A stretch of 64,000 bases of DNA, from assembly GCF_014842255.1 (NCBI RefSeq), contig NZ_JACYVH010000005.1, forward strand, positions 124,023 through 188,022, given 5' to 3'. Position numbers and translations under genes: made by a program. A model generated the notes under the pieces. That model had not been told where the DNA came from, did not search any database, and saw nothing but the letters and a program-made list of their open reading frames with translations. Below are positions 15,509 to 23,362 of the stretch, in pieces. Numbering within the stretch: position 1 is the stretch's first letter; each line of letters opens with the position of its first letter. The DNA comes from Frigoribacterium sp. CFBP 13712 (lineage in GTDB: Bacteria > Actinomycetota > Actinomycetes > Actinomycetales > Microbacteriaceae).

Positions 15509-16444
15509 GTGACCCTCCTCGACGCTCCCGCACCGGCCGCGACCGCCGGCCCGTCGGCGCGCCCGCAGAGGACCGTCGAGGTCTACGACTTCCGCCGCCC
15601 GACGACGCTGGCGCGCGAGCACTCCCGCGTGCTCGAGCTGGCCTTCGAGACGTTCGCGCGCCAGTGGGGCACCCAGCTCACCGCGAAGGTGCGCGTGCTG
15701 TCGCAGGTCACCTCCGAGAGCGTCCAGATGCTCACCTACGACGACTACGCCGCGTCGCTGCCGGCGACCACGGCGATGGTGCTCTGCCCCCTCGAGGGGG
15801 TCGCGGCGAAGGCCGTCGTCCAGTTCTCGGCCTCGGCCGCGCTGGCCTGGGTCGGTCACATGCTGGGTGCGGCGAAGCCCCCGGTGACCCCCGAGCGCGC
15901 CTTCACGCCGATCGAGCAGGCGCTCGTCCGGCGTCTCATCGAAGACGCCCTCGACGATCTGCGGTACTCGTTCGGCGGGCTGCTCGTCGATCAGATCGGC
16001 GTCGGCGGCTTCCAGTACAACTCGCAGTTCGCCCAGGCGGCGCAGAAGTCCGATCTGATGATCGTCGCGGTCTTCACGATCCAGGTCGGCGAGCGCTCGT
16101 CGCTCGCGACCGTCGCCCTGCCGGCCGACGTGCTGCTGCCCCAGCTGGGCGACGCGACGCCGACGGTCGACCCGGCCGACGCCCGGCGTCTGCTCGGTGC
16201 GCAGCTGGCCTCGGTGCCGGTCGGCGTCTCCCTGCAGTTCGCCCCGGCCGCCGTGCTGCCGAGCGTGGTGCTCGGGTTGTCCGTCGGCGACGTGCTGCCC
16301 CTGCCGCACCCGCAGTCGCGTCCGCTCGAGATCCGCGTCGACGGTCAGCCCGTGGGTCGCGCCGCGGTCGCCTCGAACGGCTCCCGTCTCGCCGGGATCG
16401 TCGTCTCCACCTCACTGACCGGCACCGAAGAAGGAACCTCATGA
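15509..16444 (+). CDS. fliM: Flagellar motor switch protein FliM
   Basis: FliM links FliG to FliN in the C-ring. The 311-residue protein starts its conserved part at residue ~24 (EVYDFRRPTTLAREHSRVLE), followed by the CheC-like middle domain (about 40-230) and a SpoA domain at the end (VVLGLSVGDVLPLPHPQSRPLEIRV). The N-terminal CheY-P-binding motif found in most FliM (LSQxEIDALL type) is not present; the sequence before YDFRRP is a Pro/Ala stretch, and no in-frame start lies upstream that would add it. GTG 15509 is the only start between the motB stop and the conserved region. The stop overlaps the fliN ATG. Confidence 0.93.
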   Translation: MTLLDAPAPAATAGPSARPQRTVEVYDFRRPTTLAREHSRVLELAFETFARQWGTQLTAKVRVLSQVTSESVQMLTYDDYAASLPATTAMVLCPLEGVAAKAVVQFSASAALAWVGHMLGAAKPPVTPERAFTPIEQALVRRLIEDALDDLRYSFGGLLVDQIGVGGFQYNSQFAQAAQKSDLMIVAVFTIQVGERSSLATVALPADVLLPQLGDATPTVDPADARRLLGAQLASVPVGVSLQFAPAAVLPSVVLGLSVGDVLPLPHPQSRPLEIRVDGQPVGRAAVASNGSRLAGIVVSTSLTGTEEGTS

Positions 16445-17172
16445 CCGCCACGACCATCACCCTGCACACCGCGGCGGCCGAGGCCCTGGTCGCGAAGCTG
16501 CCGACGCCCACGCCGTTGCGGGCCGTCCTCCTCGACGCCGGGCAGTCCGCGCAGAACCGGACCGCCGCCTCCCCGGTCGTCGTCACGTCGTTCGTCGGCG
16601 GGGTCTCGGCCGACACGGCGCTGGTGCTCGTCGACATGGACCGTCTCGGTGCCGCCGCCGGCACCGACAGCCCGCTGGTCTCGGTGACCGACGTGCTCCG
16701 GCCTGCGCTCGAGGCCGCGACGTCGGTGCTCGGTGTGGGAGTGCTCGGCGAGAGCCGTCGCGAGCCCGCCGACACGCTGCTCGCCGACCCCGATACGGTC
16801 GTCTTCGATCTGACCGCAGCGGGAGCGCCCGCCGGCTGGTTCGCGATCCGCCTCCGCGAGAACGGGACGGTAGGAGGCGCGGCGCCCGTCGATCACGCCG
16901 CCCCGCTGTTCTCGTCGATGGCCGGCAACCTCGGTCGCATCAACAACGTCGAGATGGCCCTCACCGTCGAGATCGGTCGCACGCGGATGTCCGTCCGCGA
17001 CGTACTCGGACTCGAGCCCGGCGCCGTCGTCGAGCTCGACCGTTCGGCCGGGGCCCCCGCCGACGTGCTGCTGAACGGGCGCCTGATCGCGCACGGCGAG
17101 GTCGTCGTCGTCGACCAGGACTACGCGGTCCGCATCACGACCATCCTCGACGTCGCCGACGGCGCGATCTGA
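16441..17172 (+). CDS. fliN: Flagellar motor switch protein FliN (FliY-like, long form)
   Basis: FliN forms the lower C-ring and binds FliH. The 243-residue product is longer than Gram-negative FliN (~137): a CheC/FliY-like N-terminal part (about 1-155) precedes the SpoA domain (about 165-240) with NNVEMALTVEIGRTRMSVRD, VLGLEPGAVVELDRSAG and LLNGRLIAHGEVVVVDQDYA. The phosphatase signature of true FliY/CheC was not recognised. ATG 16441 overlaps the fliM stop and GAAGGAA lies about ten bases ahead. Confidence 0.93.
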   Translation: MTATTITLHTAAAEALVAKLPTPTPLRAVLLDAGQSAQNRTAASPVVVTSFVGGVSADTALVLVDMDRLGAAAGTDSPLVSVTDVLRPALEAATSVLGVGVLGESRREPADTLLADPDTVVFDLTAAGAPAGWFAIRLRENGTVGGAAPVDHAAPLFSSMAGNLGRINNVEMALTVEIGRTRMSVRDVLGLEPGAVVELDRSAGAPADVLLNGRLIAHGEVVVVDQDYAVRITTILDVADGAI

Positions 17173-17174
17173 TC

Positions 17175-17945
17175 GTGGACACGCTCTTCGTCGGACTCCG
17201 CGTCGTCCTCTCGCTCGGCGTCGTGCTCGCACTGCTCTACGTGCTGCAGAAGCGCATCGTCAAGGGCGGTCGCGCCGGTCGTCAGGCCGCGCAGGTGACG
17301 GTCGTGGCGCGCCAGGGGATCGGTGCGAAGGCCAGCGTCGTCGTGGTCGACGTCGAGGGCGAGCGACTCGTGCTCGGGGTCACCGACGCGTCGGTCACGG
17401 TGCTGGCCGCCGCCGACCGTCCGGTCGAACCGGTCGCGCTCGAGCTCGTCCCGGCTCCCGCTGCGGCCCCGGCTCGGGCTGCGACTCCGGCCCAGGCACC
17501 GGCTCCGAGCTTCGCCGCGGTGCTCTCCGCCCATCGAGGTGACGCGACCGGTGCGGTCCCCGCCCCGGAGGCCCCCCGACGCGTCACGTCGATCGCGCCT
17601 GTGCCCGCTGCGGCCGCCCAGAGCGTCGCCGCGGTGCTCTCCGCCCATCGAGGTGACGCAACCGGTGCGGTCCCCGCCCCAGAAGCCGCCCGACGCGTCA
17701 CATCGATCGCGCCTGCGCCCGCGGCCGGCGCGGCCGGCGACGCTGGCGCGAGCGCCGCGAGCAGCGAGCCGATGCTGCGGCCGCGCGGCGCCGCGCGCCG
17801 CGCGGCGGCCGTCCGCGAGCGCGCCCCGCGCGACCTCGCCGAGCGTCGCACCGGTCGCGCCGCGAAGGCCCTCGACGGCTCGATCCTCGCCCCCGACACC
17901 TGGCGGCAGGCGGCCTCGGCCCTCCGCAGCGGTCGAGCCGGATGA
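17175..17945 (+). CDS. fliO: Flagellar biosynthesis protein FliO, with two embedded palindromic elements
   Basis: FliO is a membrane chaperone for FliP assembly in the export gate. One helix at about residues 5-25 is followed by the conserved FliO core (VTVVARQGIGAKASVVVVDV, ERLVLGVTDASVTVL). The remaining ~165 residues are Ala/Pro-rich and contain a 38-residue tandem duplication (about 113-188); each unit holds a complete 63-bp palindromic element read in frame, starting HRGDATGAVPAPEA. The protein is 256 residues, about twice the length of a typical FliO. GTG 17175 lies two bases after the fliN stop; the end overlaps fliP by four bases. Confidence 0.9.
   Translation: MDTLFVGLRVVLSLGVVLALLYVLQKRIVKGGRAGRQAAQVTVVARQGIGAKASVVVVDVEGERLVLGVTDASVTVLAAADRPVEPVALELVPAPAAAPARAATPAQAPAPSFAAVLSAHRGDATGAVPAPEAPRRVTSIAPVPAAAAQSVAAVLSAHRGDATGAVPAPEAARRVTSIAPAPAAGAAGDAGASAASSEPMLRPRGAARRAAAVRERAPRDLAERRTGRAAKALDGSILAPDTWRQAASALRSGRAG
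17532..17594 (+). repeat. 63-bp palindromic element inside fliO, copy C
   Basis: Left arm CATCGAGGTGAC (17532-17543), right arm GTCACGTCGATC (17583-17594). Same length and orientation as the intergenic copies; 63 bases are 21 codons, and the element starts on a codon boundary (residue 120 of FliO). Confidence 0.88.
17646..17708 (+). repeat. 63-bp palindromic element inside fliO, copy D
   Basis: Left arm CATCGAGGTGAC (17646-17657), right arm GTCACATCGATC (17697-17708). It lies exactly 114 bases after copy C, and the flanks repeat too, so C and D arose by tandem duplication of a 114-bp unit. Confidence 0.88.
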
Positions 17946-19009
17946 CCCTCCGCGCTCCGTCCGCCCGGACGACCCGCGCCTCCTTCGCCACCGCCGTCGC
18001 CCGCCTCGCCGGGCCCACCCTGCGCGACGGCCTGCGCGGTCGAGCCCTCGCACGGCACGCCCTCGGCGCCGCCCCCGTCGGCACCGCCCCTCAGCGTTTC
18101 GCCGACACCCGTCTCGCCCGCGCCGTCGTCGTAGCCCTGCTCGCGATGATCGTCGCGTCGGGTCTCATCATGCTGATCGGTCAGACGGCCCTCGCCGCGC
18201 CCGTCGAGCCCACCGCCCCCACGGCCCCCGTCGAGCCCGGCACCGGCACCCCAGGCACAGGCACCCCCGGCACCACCGGCACCACCCCGACCGACTTCAC
18301 CGACGGCGACCAGACCGAGTCCGACGGCAGCGGCACCGGCGGTCTGAACATCGACATCAACGGCCCCGACGGTGCACCCAGCACGGCGGTCGTGACGCTG
18401 CTCGGCATCACGCTGCTGAGCGTCGCGCCGGCCCTGCTGCTGATGATGACGTCGTTCACGAAGATCTTCGTGGTGCTCGCGATGACCCGGAACGCCCTCG
18501 CGCTGCCGTCGATCCCGCCGAATCAGGTGCTGGCCGGGCTCGCCCTGTTCCTCAGTCTTTTCATCATGGCTCCGATCCTCGAGCACATCAACGCCGACGC
18601 GGTGCAGCCCTATCTCGACGGCAGCATCGACTTCCAGGCGGCGATCGACGCCGGCAGCGCGCCCCTCCGCGAGTTCATGCTCGCGCACACCCGCCAGGAG
18701 GACCTCGCGCTGATGACCCGCTCGGCCGACCAGCCGAACCCCGACAGCCAGGCCGACGTGCCGATGCTGACGCTCATCCCGTCGTTCATGATCAGCGAGC
18801 TGCGCGCCGCGTTCATCATCGGGTTCGTCATCTTCATCCCGTTCCTCGTCATCGACCTCGTCGTCAGCGCCGCGCTCATGTCGATGGGCATGATGATGCT
18901 CCCGCCGGTGATGATCTCGCTGCCGTTCAAGATCCTGCTGTTCGTGCTGGTCGACGGGTGGGGGCTCATCATCACGAGTCTCATCGAGAGCTATCAGGTG
19001 ACCGCCTGA
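17942..19009 (+). CDS. fliP: Flagellar export gate protein FliP
   Basis: FliP forms the core of the flagellar export gate with FliQ and FliR. The 355-residue protein has a basic N-terminal extension (1-60), a hydrophobic segment (about 63-88) that may be a signal or membrane anchor, a Gly/Thr/Pro linker, and the conserved FliP core from residue ~140: LLMMTSFTKIFVVLAMTRNA, PPNQVLAGLALFLSLFIMAP, SFMISELRAAFIIGF and SMGMMMLPPVMISLPFKILLF. ATG 17942 overlaps the fliO stop and TGATG joins it to fliQ. Longer than E. coli FliP (~245) because of the N-terminal part. Confidence 0.96.
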   Translation: MTLRAPSARTTRASFATAVARLAGPTLRDGLRGRALARHALGAAPVGTAPQRFADTRLARAVVVALLAMIVASGLIMLIGQTALAAPVEPTAPTAPVEPGTGTPGTGTPGTTGTTPTDFTDGDQTESDGSGTGGLNIDINGPDGAPSTAVVTLLGITLLSVAPALLLMMTSFTKIFVVLAMTRNALALPSIPPNQVLAGLALFLSLFIMAPILEHINADAVQPYLDGSIDFQAAIDAGSAPLREFMLAHTRQEDLALMTRSADQPNPDSQADVPMLTLIPSFMISELRAAFIIGFVIFIPFLVIDLVVSAALMSMGMMMLPPVMISLPFKILLFVLVDGWGLIITSLIESYQVTA

Positions 19010-19284
19010 TGGACTCCAACGCCGTCCTCGACATCTCGATGCAGGCCCTCGTCATCACGGCGAAGCTGGCCGCGCCGGTGCTCATCACCTCGCTGGTCGT
19101 GGGGTTCGCGATCTCGCTCCTGCAGTCGATCACGCAGATCCAGGAGGTCACGCTCTCGTTCGTGCCGAAGGCCGTCGCCGTCGGCATCGCCCTGATCGTC
19201 TGCGGGCACTGGATGATCGCCGAGATGGTCACCTTCACGCACGTGGTGTTCGACCGCATCCCGCAGCTGCTCACGGGCGGCTGA
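19009..19284 (+). CDS. fliQ: Flagellar export gate protein FliQ
   Basis: A 91-residue protein with two transmembrane helices, the normal FliQ size. Family residues are seen in LVVGFAISLLQSITQIQEVT and LSFVPKAVAVGIAL. FliQ wraps the FliP/FliR core in the basal body. ATG 19009 overlaps the fliP stop in TGATG. fliR starts eight bases after its stop. Confidence 0.96.
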   Translation: MDSNAVLDISMQALVITAKLAAPVLITSLVVGFAISLLQSITQIQEVTLSFVPKAVAVGIALIVCGHWMIAEMVTFTHVVFDRIPQLLTGG

Positions 19285-19292
19285 CCCCGACC

Positions 19293-20051
19293 ATGGATCT
19301 CGACCTCGACCTCAGCGGTCTCGAAGCGACCCTGCTCGCCGCCGTGCGGATGACCGCGTTCATCGTCGTCGCGCCGCCGTTCTCCTACCGGGCGTTCCCC
19401 GGCCGGGTGAAGGCGATGCTGGCGCTGGGGCTCGCGCTCGCCGTGGCCCCGCGGGTCTCGCCCGGCTACGAGTCGCTGGCGACGGGGCCGTTCGTGCTCG
19501 CCCTGGTGCTCGAGGTCGTCGTCGGCGCCGTGCTGGGGTTCCTCGTCCTCCTGGTCTTCTCGGCGGTTCAGGCGGCCGGCAGCCTGATCGACCTGTTCGG
19601 CGGGTTCACCCTGGCGCAGGCGTTCGACCCGCAGTCGATGATCAACGGCGCGCAGTTCACGCGGCTGTTCCAGATGACGGCCCTCGCGCTGATGTTCGCG
19701 AGCGGCGGCTACCAGCTGATCATCGGCGGTCTCACCCGGTCGTTCGACGCGGTGCCGCTGGGGCTCGGCATCGACCTGGCCGACCCGGTGTCGCTGATGA
19801 CCAACGGGGTCACGCAGATGTTCCTCGCGACGCTGCAGATCGCCGGGCCGCTCTGCGTCGTGCTGTTCCTCGCCGACGTCGGGCTGGGTCTGCTCAGCCG
19901 GGTCGCCCCGGCTCTGAACGCCTACGCGATGGGCTTCCCGCTGAAGATCCTGATGACGGTCATGCTCGCCGGCGGGGTGTTCCTGGCGCTGCCGAGCGTG
20001 GTGCAGAACCTCTCCGGTGACGCCGCCGACCTGCTCACGGGGGTGAGGTAG
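19293..20051 (+). CDS. fliR: Flagellar export gate protein FliR
   Basis: A 252-residue integral membrane protein with about six helices. Typical FliR segments are APPFSYRAFPGRVKAMLALG, the conserved GGFTLAQAFDPQSMINGAQF and RVAPALNAYAMGFPLKILMT. FliR completes the FliPQR gate. It stands between fliQ and flhB with two-base spacing to flhB, the standard order in many bacteria. Confidence 0.95.
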   Translation: MDLDLDLSGLEATLLAAVRMTAFIVVAPPFSYRAFPGRVKAMLALGLALAVAPRVSPGYESLATGPFVLALVLEVVVGAVLGFLVLLVFSAVQAAGSLIDLFGGFTLAQAFDPQSMINGAQFTRLFQMTALALMFASGGYQLIIGGLTRSFDAVPLGLGIDLADPVSLMTNGVTQMFLATLQIAGPLCVVLFLADVGLGLLSRVAPALNAYAMGFPLKILMTVMLAGGVFLALPSVVQNLSGDAADLLTGVR

Positions 20052-20053
20052 CC

Positions 20054-21310
20054 ATGGCCGACGACTCCGGCGAGCGCTCAGAGGACGCCACGCAGAAGCG
20101 GATGAAGGAGGTCCACTCGAAGGGCCAGCTGTCGAGGTCGCAGGACCTCAGCGCCTGGCTCGGGGTGGGCGCGGCCGCCGTCATGATCCCGACCACCATC
20201 GAGCGGGGCGCCGAGGCCGGCACCGATCAGCTGTTCTCGATCGGTCAGGCCATCCGGCATCCCGACGCGCAGACCGTGGTCACGCTGCTGGGCGAGGGCG
20301 TGGGCTCGATGGCGGCGACGATCGGCCCGATGCTCGCCGTCGTCGGCATCGTCGTGCTGCTCACCGCGATCGTGCAGGGCGGCGTCCACATCAAGCGGAT
20401 GACGGGCAACTACGAGCAGTTCAACCTGATCAACGGGCTGAAGACGACGTTCGGCGGTCAGGCCCTCTGGAACGGCGCGAAGGCCCTGATCAAGACGGCC
20501 GTGGTCGGTCTCGTGCTGTGGATGGCCATCCAGGGGCTGATGCCGGTGCTGATGAACGGCGGCGGCCTGAGCGTCTCGGCCCTGCTCGACGAGGCGACGT
20601 CCGGCACGGCGATCCTCCTCCAGGCCGCGGTCGTCGCCGGTCTGGTGCTCGCCGCCGCCGACGTCTTCGTCGTCATGCGCCGCAACCGCAAGAAGACCCG
20701 GATGACCAAGAAGGAGGTGCGCGACGAGAACAAGAGCACCGACGGCGATCCGCTGGTCAAGTCGCAGCGCCGTTCGCGGCAGCTCGCCATGAGTCGCAAC
20801 CGCATGATGGCCTCGATCGCCGACGCGGACGTCGTGATGGTCAACCCGACCGACTACGCGGTGGCCGTCCGCTACGAGCCGGGTCGTTCCGCTCCGCGGG
20901 TCGTCGCGAAGGGCGCCGGCGCCGTCGCGGCCCGCATCCGCGAGCAGGCGGCCGCCGACGGGGTCCCGCTCGTCGAGGACGTCCCGCTGACCCGCGCCCT
21001 GCACGCGAACTGCGGTCTGGGCGACGAGATCCCGGTCGACCTCTACACGCCGGTCGCCCGGGTGCTGACCTTCGTCATGGCCCTCCGGGCGCGCGGCGCG
21101 TCGGCCGTCGCGGGCACCCACGCGAACCCCCGTCCGACCACCCCCGACGAGGTCGCCGCCGTGCTGACGCCCGGGTCGCTCGCGGCCGAGGCGGTGCCGC
21201 AGCGGCTGCGGATCGCTCGCGACGCGGCCGCCCCACCCGCGCCTCCCGGGCTCGCAGCCCGCCCCTCCCGCCCCGCTCCCCGTCCGTCCGCCTCCGGAGG
21301 AACCGCCTGA
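20054..21310 (+). CDS. flhB: Flagellar export switch protein FlhB (NPTD instead of NPTH)
   Basis: FlhB recruits substrates to the export gate and changes specificity after self-cleavage. The 418-residue protein starts with the family signature GERSEDATQKRMKEVHSKGQ, has four membrane helices, then a cytoplasmic domain with MTKKEVRDENKSTDGDP. The autocleavage motif, normally NPTH, reads N264-P265-T266-D267 followed by YAVAVRYEP. Asn and Pro, which form the cleaved bond, are kept; His is replaced by Asp. A ~65-residue Pro/Ala-rich tail is added at the C-terminus. The stop overlaps the flhA ATG (TGATG). Confidence 0.95.
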   Translation: MADDSGERSEDATQKRMKEVHSKGQLSRSQDLSAWLGVGAAAVMIPTTIERGAEAGTDQLFSIGQAIRHPDAQTVVTLLGEGVGSMAATIGPMLAVVGIVVLLTAIVQGGVHIKRMTGNYEQFNLINGLKTTFGGQALWNGAKALIKTAVVGLVLWMAIQGLMPVLMNGGGLSVSALLDEATSGTAILLQAAVVAGLVLAAADVFVVMRRNRKKTRMTKKEVRDENKSTDGDPLVKSQRRSRQLAMSRNRMMASIADADVVMVNPTDYAVAVRYEPGRSAPRVVAKGAGAVAARIREQAAADGVPLVEDVPLTRALHANCGLGDEIPVDLYTPVARVLTFVMALRARGASAVAGTHANPRPTTPDEVAAVLTPGSLAAEAVPQRLRIARDAAAPPAPPGLAARPSRPAPRPSASGGTA

Positions 21311-23361
21311 TGATCAAGACCCTCCCCAAGCTCGCCGTCCCGGTCGGCATCGTCGGCATCGTGCTGCTGCTCGTGGTGCCGGTGCCGGCCCCGATGCTCG
21401 ACGTGCTGATCATCCTCAACATCCTGCTGGCGCTGGTGATCCTGCTGACGACCCTGTTCGTCAAGAAGCCGCTCGACTTCTCGGTGTTCCCGTCGCTGCT
21501 GCTCGTGGCGACGCTGTTCCGGCTCGGTCTCAACGTGGCGTCGACGCGGCTCGTGCTCGGCGAGGGCTTCGCCGGCGAGGTGATCGAGGCCTTCGGTCAC
21601 GTGGCGGTCAGCGGGTCGATCATCATCGGCTCGGTGATCTTCCTGATCCTCGTGGTCATCCAGTTCGTCGTCGTGACGAAGGGCGCCGAGCGCGTGGCCG
21701 AGGTCGGGGCGCGCTTCACCCTCGACGCGATGCCCGGCAAGCAGATGGCGATCGACGCCGACCTGAACGCGGGTCTGATCACCGACGAGGTCGCGAAGCA
21801 GCGCCGGGCCGACGTCAGCGCCGAGGCCGACTTCTACGGCGCGATGGACGGCGCGTCGAAGTTCGTCAAGGGCGACGCGATCGCCGGCATCATCATCATC
21901 ATCATCAACCTGGTCGGCGGGGTCGCGATCGGCGCCCTGCAGAACGGGATGGAGATCGGCGAGGCCCTGAACCACTACGGCCTGCTGACGATCGGCGACG
22001 GTCTCGTGACGCAGATCCCGGCGCTGCTGATGGCCGTCTCGACCGGCATGATCGTCACGCGCTCGGGCGCCGACAGCGACATGGGCTCGCAGGCCGCGAC
22101 CCAGCTCGGGCAGTCGCGCATCGCGATCGCGGTGGCCGGCGTCGCCGCGATCGGAATGGGGTTCATCCCGGGCATGCCGATCGTGCCGTTCCTGGTCGTC
22201 GGCGCGACGCTGCTGATCGTCGCCCAGCGGCTCGCGGCGAAGTCGAAGGCCGAGGAGGCGCGCGCGGCTCTCGAGAGCCGGCAGGCCGCCGTCGTCGCCC
22301 CCACCGACACCACCGACGACCTGCTCGAGCAGATGCGGGTGCACGCGCTCGAGATCCTCCTGGCACCCGACCTCGTCGACATGGTCGGCGGCTCGTCCGA
22401 CGACCTCCTCGGCCGCGTCAAGGCGCTGCGTCGCAAGATCGCCGTCGACCTGGGCATCGTGGTGCCCCCGGTCCGCACGCGCGACAGCGTCGATCTGCCG
22501 CCGTCGACCTACTCGATCCGGATCGCCGGGGTCGAGGCCGGCCGCGGTCAGGCGCCCGCCCGATCGGTGCTGGCCCTCGGCGAGCACCTCGACGCGCTGC
22601 CCGGCACGGCGACCGTCGAGCCGGTCTTCGGTCTGGCCGGCAAGTGGGTTCCCGCCGAGATGCGGCACAGCGCCGAGATGACCGGCGCGACCGTCATCGA
22701 CCGGGTGTCGGTGCTGGTCACGCACCTGTCGTCGATCATCGCGGACGAGGCGGCGCGGCTGCTCAGCCGCGAGGACGTCCGGGTGCTCACCGAGGGCGTC
22801 AAGCAGATCAACCCGTCGGCGATCGACGACCTCGTGCCCGGCATGCTCTCGCTGGCCGAGCTGCAGCGCGTGCTGCAGGGGCTCCTGGCCGAGCGGGTGC
22901 CGATCAACGACCTCGGGCGGATCTGCGAGGGGCTGACGCTGCGGGCGAAGGTGTCGACCGACCCGGAGGGGCTCGTCGAGGCGGCCCGCGCCTCCCTGGG
23001 GCCCGCCCTGGCGGCTCGTCATCTCGACGGTTCCGTGCTGCGGGTGATCATGATCGACCCGGGGCTCGAGCAGTCGATGCTCGAGGGGCTGCGGCCGTCC
23101 GACCAGGGCACGCAGATCCTGCTCGACGGGCACCGGGTCGAGCAGGTGCTCGGCTCGCTCCGCGACTCCGTGGCGGCGGTCGAGTCGCAGGGGCTGAGCG
23201 CGGTGCTGGTCTGCGCACCCGCCCTCCGCCCCGCGATCCACCGACTCGTCTCGGCGCAACAGAACGGCCTGCCCGTGCTGTCGTACCAAGAGGCGACGGC
23301 GGCCGGATCGACCATCGAGACCGTGGGCGTCGTGCGCGCCAGCGATGCGATCGTGGCCTGA
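21310..23361 (+). CDS. flhA: Flagellar export gate protein FlhA
   Basis: FlhA is the ring-forming export component that receives chaperone-substrate complexes. The 683-residue protein (typical ~680) has about eight N-terminal membrane helices, the segment PSLLLVATLFRLGLNVASTR, the FHIPEP-type region GARFTLDAMPGKQMAIDADL with NAGLITDEVAKQRRADV, and a four-subdomain cytoplasmic part ending near LVVCAP-like sequence (AVLVCAPALRPAIHRLV). ATG 21310 overlaps the flhB stop. An FlhF-like gene follows after one base. Confidence 0.97.
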   Translation: MIKTLPKLAVPVGIVGIVLLLVVPVPAPMLDVLIILNILLALVILLTTLFVKKPLDFSVFPSLLLVATLFRLGLNVASTRLVLGEGFAGEVIEAFGHVAVSGSIIIGSVIFLILVVIQFVVVTKGAERVAEVGARFTLDAMPGKQMAIDADLNAGLITDEVAKQRRADVSAEADFYGAMDGASKFVKGDAIAGIIIIIINLVGGVAIGALQNGMEIGEALNHYGLLTIGDGLVTQIPALLMAVSTGMIVTRSGADSDMGSQAATQLGQSRIAIAVAGVAAIGMGFIPGMPIVPFLVVGATLLIVAQRLAAKSKAEEARAALESRQAAVVAPTDTTDDLLEQMRVHALEILLAPDLVDMVGGSSDDLLGRVKALRRKIAVDLGIVVPPVRTRDSVDLPPSTYSIRIAGVEAGRGQAPARSVLALGEHLDALPGTATVEPVFGLAGKWVPAEMRHSAEMTGATVIDRVSVLVTHLSSIIADEAARLLSREDVRVLTEGVKQINPSAIDDLVPGMLSLAELQRVLQGLLAERVPINDLGRICEGLTLRAKVSTDPEGLVEAARASLGPALAARHLDGSVLRVIMIDPGLEQSMLEGLRPSDQGTQILLDGHRVEQVLGSLRDSVAAVESQGLSAVLVCAPALRPAIHRLVSAQQNGLPVLSYQEATAAGSTIETVGVVRASDAIVA

Positions 23362-23362
23362 G

